Positions 8,644 through 16,157 of a stretch of 64,000 nt of DNA are shown here, in pieces. This DNA is from DATENM01 sp045807725. Lineage in GTDB: Bacteria > Acidobacteriota > Blastocatellia > UBA7656. A program made the translations under genes and the position numbers. The notes beneath the pieces were generated by a model. The model was not told where the DNA came from. It did not search any database and worked only from the letters and a program-made list of their open reading frames with translations. Numbering within the stretch: the stretch's first letter is position 1; each line of letters opens with the position of its first letter. The stretch covers positions 40,454 through 104,453 of the forward strand of contig JBJMGV010000074.1 in NCBI GenBank assembly GCA_045807725.1, given 5' to 3'.

Positions 8644-9852
8644 TTATCGAAGCGGCCAGCAGGCATCGATGAATTGAAGGCAGAGTCGCTCGCCGCCGTC
8701 CGCGCCGGTGAAGCGGTTGCGCACCAGTGCGAGGCTGCTGAATTGTTGATTGCCGCTGGTGACGCGCACCATCTCGAATGTGTCGGGCGCGTGCTTGACG
8801 CGCAATCGCGCGCCGTTGCGGCTGACATTTTCGGTGACGGCGATTTCGCGCGCCAGCCGCTCTTTCGATTCATCGAGGTATTCGATCAAGACGTTCTCGA
8901 CGTGCTTGACGCGCGGCTCGCGGCGGCGGTCAGGCCCGTCCCAGCATTGCGTGCGGAACGTCGCCCAAGGCTTGTGCAGGTAGCCTGCGGGCGGTTGACC
9001 GCCGATGAATTCGAGGCCGATGACGCGCGTGTCGCCAATCGTCGGTTCAATGCGGCGAACGATGGCATACATGTTATAACCGGGTTCGCTGAAGCCGTGA
9101 CTGCGCAGCTTGATCGGCAGCGGCAGCGTCACGTGGACGACTGTGCCGTGCCGCACGCGGGCTTGCAGCCGCAGCGCAACGCCCATGCGGCTGACGTTGA
9201 GTGTCTTCGTCACTTCTTGCCAGCGATTGCCGTTGCGATCATAGCCTTTGACGAAGACCGGCACGGCGAGGTTGTAGCGCTCCGAGCGGCGGCGGTTGGC
9301 GGGCGCAGCGACAGGGCCGGCAGGCTTGGTGAAGATGACCTGCGGCGCGGGGACTTTGATGTCGAGAGGCGCGCTGTGCCGCCTAGCCGGCTTGTCGGCT
9401 TCGGCGTTGGCTTTGGCGCGCTTGAGATTGCCTGTGGTGCGCTTCTTCGGCTTACTGACTTCGACCGGCAGCGGCACGACTTTGCTGCGCGCCATCGAGG
9501 CATCGTACTCGGCGCGCTTGCTCGGATTGGTCAGCACCATAAAAGATTTCGAGAGTTTGTTGAACGCGCTGTCTACTTTGGCCAGCATCTCGTCAGGGAC
9601 AGCGGCGCGCACCTTGTGATAGGTCGGGTGCAGCACGGCGATGGCGTCGTGATAGGCTTGAACGATCTCGTCTTCGCTGGCCGAGCGTTCGACGGCCAGC
9701 ATTTGATAGTGCGTCGTCGCGCCATCAATGCGGTCGAGCAGGTGGCCGATCTCCAGGTAATGGGCGCTGATCAGACGGCCCGTGCTGCCGGGCTTCGGCT
9801 TGACGACCGTCAGGTCGCCGGGTGGAGAACTGAGTGAGCCGGAGCCTTTCAT
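8644..9852 (-). CDS. J-domain-like protein with tandem PilZ domains
   Basis: A 402-residue cytosolic protein. Residues 45-117 have the helical layout and sequence of a DnaJ J-domain (THYQMLAVERSASEDEIVQAY ends as a J helix; the C-terminal part reads NPSKRAEYDASM), but the HPD tripeptide that stimulates DnaK is HPT at 75-77, so co-chaperone activity is doubtful. A basic Pro/Lys linker follows (130-185). Two PilZ domains come next, each starting with an RRxxR-type c-di-GMP motif: RRRSERY at 187-193 and DRRREPRV at 308-315, with NVSRMGVAL and NVSRNGARL as the second motifs. The protein therefore probably senses c-di-GMP. The C-terminus ends in the second PilZ domain. Confidence 0.85.
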   Translation of the reverse strand: MKGSGSLSSPPGDLTVVKPKPGSTGRLISAHYLEIGHLLDRIDGATTHYQMLAVERSASEDEIVQAYHDAIAVLHPTYHKVRAAVPDEMLAKVDSAFNKLSKSFMVLTNPSKRAEYDASMARSKVVPLPVEVSKPKKRTTGNLKRAKANAEADKPARRHSAPLDIKVPAPQVIFTKPAGPVAAPANRRRSERYNLAVPVFVKGYDRNGNRWQEVTKTLNVSRMGVALRLQARVRHGTVVHVTLPLPIKLRSHGFSEPGYNMYAIVRRIEPTIGDTRVIGLEFIGGQPPAGYLHKPWATFRTQCWDGPDRRREPRVKHVENVLIEYLDESKERLAREIAVTENVSRNGARLRVKHAPDTFEMVRVTSGNQQFSSLALVRNRFTGADGGERLCLQFIDACWPLR

Positions 9853-10040
9853 ATCCTGCCTCTTGTCGCGTGATGATCTGGGACTCCTTCGGGGGTAGAA
9901 GCCGACGTGACGAAACGCTCTCGGCCATTATGAACGGCGCGCGGCGGAAGTCAATAATATTGTCCGGCCAATTCCAGCCGCCTCAACGACGGGGAACTCT
10001 TGCCGGCTATGGTGTCACGCCGCAAAAAATCGCTGCGTGT

Positions 10041-10280
10041 CTATTGCACATCGCTGTCGGGAGGGGCGATCTGGTAAGACTGCTCTGGTTCGAGGGTAGC
10101 AACTCCGTTGATGGCCCGCAGGTGCTTGATCTTCGTTTCGTCAACCGATCCCGTGACGATGCCGGTGGACTTCAACTCATTTTCGACAGTCATCCCGGCT
10201 TGTTTAAGGTTTTTCACTACCTCATGAAATTTCGGCAGGTGACTATCTTCAACGACGACAGATAACCGTACTTTGGCCAT
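10041..10280 (-). CDS. Stand-alone I9/propeptide-like small protein paired with subtilase
   Basis: A 79-residue soluble protein with a beta-alpha-beta pattern: KVRLSVVVED, a helix, GIVTGSVDE, then INGVATLEPEQSYQIAPPDSD at the end. This resembles the I9 inhibitor/propeptide fold of subtilases, whose C-terminal tail occupies the protease active site, and similar small proteins encoded next to S8 peptidases. It has no signal peptide. It is downstream of, and in the same direction as, the S8 gene at 10397-11749, with a 116 bp gap. A role as a separate intramolecular chaperone or inhibitor of that protease is inferred from fold and position. Confidence 0.65.
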   Translation of the reverse strand: MAKVRLSVVVEDSHLPKFHEVVKNLKQAGMTVENELKSTGIVTGSVDETKIKHLRAINGVATLEPEQSYQIAPPDSDVQ

Positions 10281-10396
10281 AACTAAACCCTCGCTTTACC
10301 CATTTCAGCGTAGCACTGAGGCAAAGCTGCGGCAAGCTTGCGTTGAGCGCGAGCCTGCCGCAGCAGACGTGTGAAACGAGGTGGCGATGCTTCAGG

Positions 10397-11749
10397 CTAT
10401 TGCAGGGCTTGTACCAGTCCTGCTCCCACATCGCGCGGCAGCAACGAGAGATGTCGGGCATTCTGAAGTAGCAACTGCCATAGAGCGCGTCCGCGCGCAT
10501 TCGGCGCGGCTTGCGCAAACAGCGCGGCGATGCCTGCCACATGGGGCGTAGCCATACTCGTGCCGCTGATTGTGTTATACAAGCGGGGTCGCGGCCAACT
10601 GGAGCGAATGGCAACTCCCGGCCCGGCAATGTTGACCTCGCCGCCATTCGGATTGATGCCCCCATTCGAGAATGGCGCCACCCGCAAGTTCGCATCCAGC
10701 GCCGCAACGGCCATGATAGATGGGCTATTGGCCGGACGACCGACGGGCGCGGGTGGTTCCATGCGAGTGCCATCCGGTCTTCTACTCTCATTGCCGGCAG
10801 CCGCGATAATCAAGGTGCCGGCGTTCAAAGCGCGCTGCGCCGCAGTCTCATAGACTGCCGAAGGGCCTTGTCCGGGAGCAACCGGCGCTCCCAATGACAT
10901 GGAGACTACTGCGCAATGATTGGCAACCGCCCAGTCAATCCCGGAAAGGATGCCGCCATCCGCGCCGCTGCCCTGATTGTTTAGGACTTTGCCGGCGAAA
11001 ATCTGTGCCTCAAAGGCGATGCCATAGCGGGGCAGTTGTCTGGGCGTGCGCGGCCCACAGGCGGTGCCGATACAGTGCGTCCCGTGACCATGTCCGTCCT
11101 GCACGGGTTCTCCGGTAATGAAGGAGCGAGTGGTGATGCTGCGACCGGCAAAATCGGGATGGCCGAGGTCTAAGCCTGTGTCTAAGACCGCGACGCGGAT
11201 GCCACGCCCTGAAAACCGTGAGGTGGGAACGCGAGTGGCCTGTAAGCCCCACGTGAACTTCGATTCATCAAGCGCCTCCGCAAAAGCGTCTTCGATAGCG
11301 GCGGCTTCTTTGGCCAACGTTCTTTGGGTCAGATCGTTGATGGCATCGCGATAACCGCGCAAATAATCGTCTGACGCCGGCAACGCATAGACGTACTGTT
11401 CAGCCTCGATAACGAGGATCGGATTGTCTTCAGCCGCCGTTACACTTAAAGCATCAAGCTGGTCAGGTGGCGTGTTGACGACAGCGATACCAAGGTTTTC
11501 AAAGATGACAGCGTCCGCGCCGCCGAGATCGTGAGGAATGTCGCCCTCCCCGAAATCAGAAGCGACGGATACCTTCATGCTGGCGGTGGAAGACATCACT
11601 TTCGTTGCCTCTTTGACCGCATCTTCTCTGAGCAGCACCAGATATCGTCCGGTGCCGCCATCCGTCGGTGTTCCCGCCGCCGTCTCTGTCGAAGACGGAG
11701 CGCTCGCATCGAGGGCCTGGCCTTTTCTTGAACCTCTCTTTGTCGGCAT
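10397..11749 (-). CDS. Subtilisin-like serine peptidase (S8) without obvious signal peptide
   Basis: A 450-residue subtilase. The catalytic triad is readable: Asp190 in VAVLDTGLDLGHPDF, His222 in DGHGHGTHC and the Ser in SGTSMATPHVAG near residue 400; the oxyanion Asn is in AAAGNESRR. The N-terminal 165 residues hold a low-complexity Ser/Thr/Gly segment and a region that may act as a prodomain. No signal peptide is visible, so the enzyme is either cytoplasmic or uses another export route. The short I9-like gene follows in the same transcript. The start at 11749 is preceded by AAAGGAGTT. Confidence 0.92.
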   Translation of the reverse strand: MPTKRGSRKGQALDASAPSSTETAAGTPTDGGTGRYLVLLREDAVKEATKVMSSTASMKVSVASDFGEGDIPHDLGGADAVIFENLGIAVVNTPPDQLDALSVTAAEDNPILVIEAEQYVYALPASDDYLRGYRDAINDLTQRTLAKEAAAIEDAFAEALDESKFTWGLQATRVPTSRFSGRGIRVAVLDTGLDLGHPDFAGRSITTRSFITGEPVQDGHGHGTHCIGTACGPRTPRQLPRYGIAFEAQIFAGKVLNNQGSGADGGILSGIDWAVANHCAVVSMSLGAPVAPGQGPSAVYETAAQRALNAGTLIIAAAGNESRRPDGTRMEPPAPVGRPANSPSIMAVAALDANLRVAPFSNGGINPNGGEVNIAGPGVAIRSSWPRPRLYNTISGTSMATPHVAGIAALFAQAAPNARGRALWQLLLQNARHLSLLPRDVGAGLVQALQ

Positions 11750-11847
11750 ATAGAACTCCTTTGGTTAGTTTTCAGTGAATGATTACTCCGTTTGGCGGGC
11801 CGTGCGCTTGATCGCGCCGCGAAAGCTCGTTAGGAGTATGCTCACCT

Positions 11848-11853
11848 ATTATA
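11848..11853 (-). promoter_or_regulatory. Putative -10 element upstream of the S8 peptidase gene
   Basis: On the minus strand a perfect TATAAT lies about 100 bp upstream of the peptidase start, in an AT-rich stretch (11848-11905) that contrasts with the GC-rich surroundings. No convincing -35 hexamer is seen. The AT-rich part also contains a short CTTTTA/TAAAAG palindrome. Confidence 0.4.
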
Positions 11854-11946
11854 TGGTGAAAAGGCCGGAACGTTTCTATCTTTTAATAATAATAAAAGTA
11901 GGTTTGAGTATAGAACTTGATTGAACCCTTGCGAAGCCGTTCGCGT

Positions 11947-14550
11947 TTAACGGCTCGCCGCTTTGCCGGTGATGGCGCGGGCGGCGGGCGAGTCCTTCAT
12001 CGGCAAGGTGAAGCGGCGGATGCCGTCATACTTGTACAACGCGTTGGCAACGGCAGGCGCGGTCGGGACTAAGCCGATCTCGCCGACGCCCTTCGCGCCA
12101 TACGGGCCATCGGGGTGTTGATCTTCAATCATAATCAACTCGACTTCGGGCATATGGCGGGCGCGCAGCAAGCCTTGCGAGTTGACCGTCATCGTTTGCG
12201 GCACGCCGCCTTCGACGCGGAACTCTTCCGTCAACGCGTAACCCAATCCCATATGAATCGAGCCTTCGATCTGCCCTTCGAGCAATGTGGGATTCATTAC
12301 ACGGCCCACATCATGCGCGGCGACGACTTTCTGAACGCGCCCATCGTCGTCGAGAATGACGACCTGCGTCGCAAAGCCATAAGCGAAATGCGTCTTCGGT
12401 CGCGCGGCGTTCGCCTCAAGCGAGGTCGTATCATCGATCAGCACTTCGCCGTAATAGGTGCGGCCCGCCAGGTCGCGCAACGTGCGACGCTCGTCGAGGT
12501 CGCGCTTCAGCTTGCGCGCCGCCTCCTGCACGCCGCGACAGCCGAGCACCGTTCCGCGCGAGGCGGTCGTCTGGCCGCAATCAAGATCATACTTGGTGTC
12601 GGCGGCGACGAACGTAAAGACAGACGGCGGCAGCCCCGTCTCTTCGCAGGCGGTCTGCTGCAAGACCGTGAACAAGCCCTGCCCCATCTCGGTGTAGCCG
12701 GTATAGATGCCGACCGTGCCGTCATCGCGCACTTCGAGCATCGCCTTGCCATATTCGGGCAGGCCGTTGCCGATGCCAGTGTTCTTGACGCCGCAGGCGA
12801 TGCCGGCATACTTGGCCGAGCGATAAATGTCGCGCACCGCTTCGAGCGTCTTCTTGATGCCGACCGAGGCTTCGAGCGGCTGGCCCGTGCAGAACACATC
12901 GCCGAGGTCGAGCGCGTTGCGGTAACGAATCTCCCAGCCATCAATGCCCACCTGCTCGGCGAGAATGTCGAGGAGCGATTCCATCGCAAAGGCCGATTGA
13001 TTAGCGCCAAAGCCGCGCATCGCGCCGCACGGCGGATTGTTGGTGTAGACCGCAAGCGACGTAACATCTACATTGGAGACTTTGTACGGCCCTGTGCAAT
13101 GGCCGGCGGCGCGCTCCAGCACCTTCGAGCCTACGGATGCGTACGCGCCCTTGTCGCCGACCATAAATGCGCGCACGGCGGTCAGGTGTCCCTGTTCATC
13201 ACAGCCGACCGTGTAGGTCATCTTGATCGGGTGACGCTTGGGATGCAGGCGCAGGCTCTCTTCGCGGCTCAAGGTGAGCTTCACAGGTTTGCCGGTGACG
13301 CGCGCAAGCAGAGCGGTCTGCGCCTGCACGCTCATATCTTCTTTGCCGCCGAACGCGCCGCCGTTCGTAACCAATGTTACTTTGACCTTCTCTTGCGGCA
13401 AGCCCAAAAACGAAGCGATCTGCCGGCGGTCATCGAAGACGCCCTGGCCTTGCGTGTAGACTCGCAGCCCATCGTCTTCGGGCAGCGCGATGCAGGCTTC
13501 CGGCTCAAGGTACATATGTTCGATGAACTGCGTCTGGAAAGTATGCGAGACTACAAAGGCCGAATCGCGCAGCGCCGCGTCCACATCGCCGCGACGGATT
13601 TCGGATTTGCTGAGCAAGTTGCCCTTCTTGTGAATCGGCGGCGCGTCAGGCTTCAACGCATCTTCTGGAGTCGTCACCGGCTCGCGCACATCGTAATCGA
13701 CTTCGATGGCGCGGGCCGCGCGCCGCGCCGTGCGCCGATCAACAGCGGCGACGGCGGCAATCACGTCGCCGACGTAGCGCGTCTCTTCGCCTTCGGCCAC
13801 AAAGATCGGCCAGTCGTTGTAGATCAAGCCTTGATGACGCTGGCCCGGCGTGTCGGCGGCGGTGACGATAGCGATGACGCCGGGAATCTCGCGGGCGCGG
13901 CTGGCGTCTATGCGCTTGACCAGCGCGCGCGGATGTTCTGAGAGCAAGACCGCGCCGTGCAGCATATCGGGGAACGTCATATCGTCAACGTAAGGACGCT
14001 CGCCGAGCGCCAACTCGCGCGCTTCGTAACGCGGCAGGCGCGTGCCGACTTTGCCGCTGGAATCGCATTCAGGTATCGATTCCCCGCGCAGCGCACAGGC
14101 GGCCAGCTTAATCGAATCGACAATCTTGACGTAGCCGGTGCAGCGGCAGTGATGCATGCTGAGGATGCGGTTGATCTGATCGTCGGTCGGCTCAGGCGAT
14201 TTATCGAGCAGATGCTTGGCGCGCACGATAATGCCCGGCGTGCAGAAGCCGCATTGCAAGCCGCCGCCGACGATGAACGAATCGGCGAAGGTATCGCGCT
14301 CCAGTTCCGAGAAGCCTTCAAGCGTGAGGATGCGTTTGCCCGCCGCATTCTTCGCCGGCACGGCGCACGCGACGATGGCGCGGTCGTCGATGATGACGGT
14401 GCAACAGCCGCACTGGCCGGTCGGGCTGCATCCGTCTTTCGGCGACAGCATGCCGCACTGATCGCGCAGCACTTCGAGCAGCGACATATCCTCTTCGATC
14501 TCGACCGCGCGCGGCTGATCGTTCAACGTGAACTCGATACAATTGGTCAT
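11947..14550 (-). CDS. Fused 2Fe-2S/molybdopterin hydroxylase resembling selenium-dependent xanthine dehydrogenase
   Basis: An 867-residue single-chain enzyme. The N-terminus (1-160) holds two [2Fe-2S] sites and the rest (about 165-860) is the molybdopterin domain, with no FAD domain. The first cluster motif is CSPTGQCGCC, with a one-residue longer first loop than the usual CGEGECGAC and an extra Cys; the second is CGFCTPG plus CRCTGY. Molybdenum-domain motifs are GGAFGGKEDM, GAMRGFGANQ and a C-terminal GPYGAKGVGE. The architecture and the unusual cluster loop fit, from memory, the selenium-dependent xanthine dehydrogenase-like (XdhD) group, which carries a labile selenium ligand rather than selenocysteine. 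The preceding gene is a selenoprotein candidate. Substrate assignment is inference. Confidence 0.85.
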   Translation of the reverse strand: MTNCIEFTLNDQPRAVEIEEDMSLLEVLRDQCGMLSPKDGCSPTGQCGCCTVIIDDRAIVACAVPAKNAAGKRILTLEGFSELERDTFADSFIVGGGLQCGFCTPGIIVRAKHLLDKSPEPTDDQINRILSMHHCRCTGYVKIVDSIKLAACALRGESIPECDSSGKVGTRLPRYEARELALGERPYVDDMTFPDMLHGAVLLSEHPRALVKRIDASRAREIPGVIAIVTAADTPGQRHQGLIYNDWPIFVAEGEETRYVGDVIAAVAAVDRRTARRAARAIEVDYDVREPVTTPEDALKPDAPPIHKKGNLLSKSEIRRGDVDAALRDSAFVVSHTFQTQFIEHMYLEPEACIALPEDDGLRVYTQGQGVFDDRRQIASFLGLPQEKVKVTLVTNGGAFGGKEDMSVQAQTALLARVTGKPVKLTLSREESLRLHPKRHPIKMTYTVGCDEQGHLTAVRAFMVGDKGAYASVGSKVLERAAGHCTGPYKVSNVDVTSLAVYTNNPPCGAMRGFGANQSAFAMESLLDILAEQVGIDGWEIRYRNALDLGDVFCTGQPLEASVGIKKTLEAVRDIYRSAKYAGIACGVKNTGIGNGLPEYGKAMLEVRDDGTVGIYTGYTEMGQGLFTVLQQTACEETGLPPSVFTFVAADTKYDLDCGQTTASRGTVLGCRGVQEAARKLKRDLDERRTLRDLAGRTYYGEVLIDDTTSLEANAARPKTHFAYGFATQVVILDDDGRVQKVVAAHDVGRVMNPTLLEGQIEGSIHMGLGYALTEEFRVEGGVPQTMTVNSQGLLRARHMPEVELIMIEDQHPDGPYGAKGVGEIGLVPTAPAVANALYKYDGIRRFTLPMKDSPAARAITGKAASR

Positions 14551-14650
14551 AAGCCATCACCCTCGATCATCAAGCTGACTGCTTCTCAGTGCGGGCATTC
14601 TAGCATTTTCCAACGACCGGAGGCAGAGAAATTGAGGAAGGATTGAGGAA

Positions 14651-14754
14651 GGATTCAGGATTCAGGATTCAGGATTCAGAGAAGAATGGAGTCGCGGCGT
14701 ACTGACTTCCTTTCCCTCCCTGAATCCTGAATCCTGAATCCTGAATCCTGAATC
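14651..14754. repeat. Inverted array of 7-bp ATTCAGG units
   Basis: Four tandem copies of ATTCAGG-type units (14651-14679) face about five tandem copies of the complement CCTGAAT (14720-14754) across a 40 bp spacer. The arms can pair over nearly 29 bp. It lies between the DUF3179 stop and the molybdenum hydroxylase start on the minus strand. It may attenuate read-through or be a slippage-generated repeat. Confidence 0.8.
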
Positions 14755-14755
14755 G

Positions 14756-15988
14756 TTAATACACCGCTGTGTCGGGATGATAGGTGCGCCAATCGAACCA
14801 GTAATCTTTCAGCGCCATGAGCTTGTGCAGTTGGCGACCGGCGAGCGGCCCACTGGTGGCGCGGCCCGCGAAGTCCCACGTGCTGCCAGTCTCGGCGTCG
14901 GTCAGTTGCGCGCCGCCTGGCTTTGCCGAGAAGGTCAGCGCCCGACTGTCTACACTGGAATCAAAGGCGCGGACAGATTTCTTACTTGCATCGAGCAGAA
15001 TAATAATAGCCGTGTTGCCGAGCGTGTCGGCGACTGGCGCTTGCTGCGCGAGCTTCGCCATCGGGTAGGCTTTGGCCGCGTCATTGATCGTGATGCCGAT
15101 GATCAGATCGCGCGGCTTCAGCGGGTCGTCGGCGCTCGCGGGCGTGACGACCGGGAGCTTGGCGTAACGCTCTTCCCAGTCCGCCGGCTCGTACTTCGAG
15201 GCGACGCGCTCGTCCGGCTTCAACACGCGCCCGGCGGGTTGCTCGCGTTTCCAGACGGCGAACGGCAGTTCGTCGTGCGCGACGAGTTGCAAGTGTCTGC
15301 CTTTGAGCGGCCCGGCGATGCATTCGCCCGACACCTGCTGCCACCACGAGCCGGTTTCGCGGTCGCTCATAATGAAGTTCTGATTGTTGATGCCGTGCAG
15401 CCGAAAGTTCAGCGTGCGGCCTTCAATGTTGCGTTCCCACACCAGACCGGTGTGGCAGAGCGTTCAGTACGTCGCCACGATGGGCACGCCGCCCACCGTG
15501 TCCTCTACGACGTGGTGGTAAGCCATCTCGCGTATCGGGTAAGCCACCGCTTCATCATTGATCGTGATCGTCATCACTTGATCGTCGCTGGCGACAAAAG
15601 TGGTGTCGCTTACATTAGCGAATGTAGCTGTCGGCAGCGGGTTGAACATCCACTCGAAATGATTCTGCCGCGCAAACCACGTGAGCAGCGTGGCGAGCGC
15701 GATCAACACGACCAGCGCCGTACGCTTGAACCAGCGCCCGCTGCGCCACAAATAAAAGGTCAGCCCGATGGTCGCAATGAGACCGGCGACAGTAGCCAGC
15801 GGCGACCATCGTTTGAGATGAAACGCGATATCGATGGCGCGCGGCGTCTGGCTCTTGAACGGCATGATGAGAAAGACCGGGATGATAATCATTGCCAGCA
15901 ACACAGCGGCAATCAGCAACAGAGTCAGCCACGCCAGTCGGCTATGCGCCGGTCGCCGCGACGCGCCCGCGCGTGAAACAGCATTCAT
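14756..15988 (-). CDS. DUF3179 membrane protein, probable selenoprotein (Sec175 encoded by in-frame TGA)
   Basis: One frame runs from ATG 15988 (preceded by AGGAG) to 14756 with a single internal TGA at 15466-15464. The upstream part has three membrane segments (about residues 17-43, 60-80 and 89-107), then the DUF3179 start VAYPIREMAYHHVVEDTVGG. The frame continues VPIVATY-[TGA]-TLCHTGLVWER, and DUF3179 proteins normally have Cys in this YCxxC position. The downstream part, with SDRETGSWWQQ, GPLKGRHLQL and a second half-repeat (TDAETGSTWDFAGRAT), is intact to the end, and the reading frame never shifts. A hairpin with a GGUCU loop follows the TGA. Reading TGA as Sec gives a 410-residue protein with a UxxC redox motif outside the membrane. 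The alternative is a nonsense mutation giving 174- and about 230-residue pieces. Confidence 0.8.
15437..15466 (-). promoter_or_regulatory. Candidate bacterial SECIS element with its UGA codon
   Basis: On the transcript the UGA (15466-15464) is followed after 8 nt by a perfect 7-bp stem CCACACC/GGUGUGG closed by the five-base loop GGUCU (15455-15437). The loop begins 15 nt after the UGA. Bacterial SECIS elements are stem-loops just 3' of UGA with G and U exposed at the start of a small apical loop, and the E. coli fdhF element has the same GGUCU in its loop. The codons involved are common in this genome, so chance formation is possible. Confidence 0.65.
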
Positions 15989-16060
15989 AAGATTCTCCTT
16001 TGGCCGAGGATTATGAACGGCGTGATGAAGCTGGCGCAAGCGAGGGCAGGAGAAATGAAG

Positions 16061-16154
16061 AAACCACAGATGAACACAGATGAACACGGATGAAAAGAGT
16101 GATGAAATCTCGGCTCTTTCTTCTATCTGTGTTTATCTGTGTTCATCTGTGGTT
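16061..16154. repeat. Dispersed ~90 bp hairpin repeat (ACAGATGAACAC family), copy 1
   Basis: The left arm consists of CCACAGATGAACACAGATGA-type units and the right arm (16131-16154) of the complementary ATCTGTGTTTATCTGTGTTC-type units, separated by about 45 bp. A second copy with the same arms and orientation of units is at 40207-40296. Both lie in intergenic space next to the 3' ends of minus-strand genes. Confidence 0.85.
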
Positions 16155-16157
16155 GCT

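Noticed and set aside
12115..13941. A 608-codon open frame on the + strand opposite the fused molybdenum hydroxylase
   Set aside because: Its composition (Arg/Ala/Val/His-rich, no motifs) is that of an antisense shadow in GC-rich DNA, while the minus-strand frame has full enzyme motifs.
15443..15480. Frameshift or two separate genes as the explanation of the split DUF3179 frame
   Set aside because: Both parts are in the same frame with one TGA at a conserved Cys; there is no start codon with ribosome site for the second part near the break.
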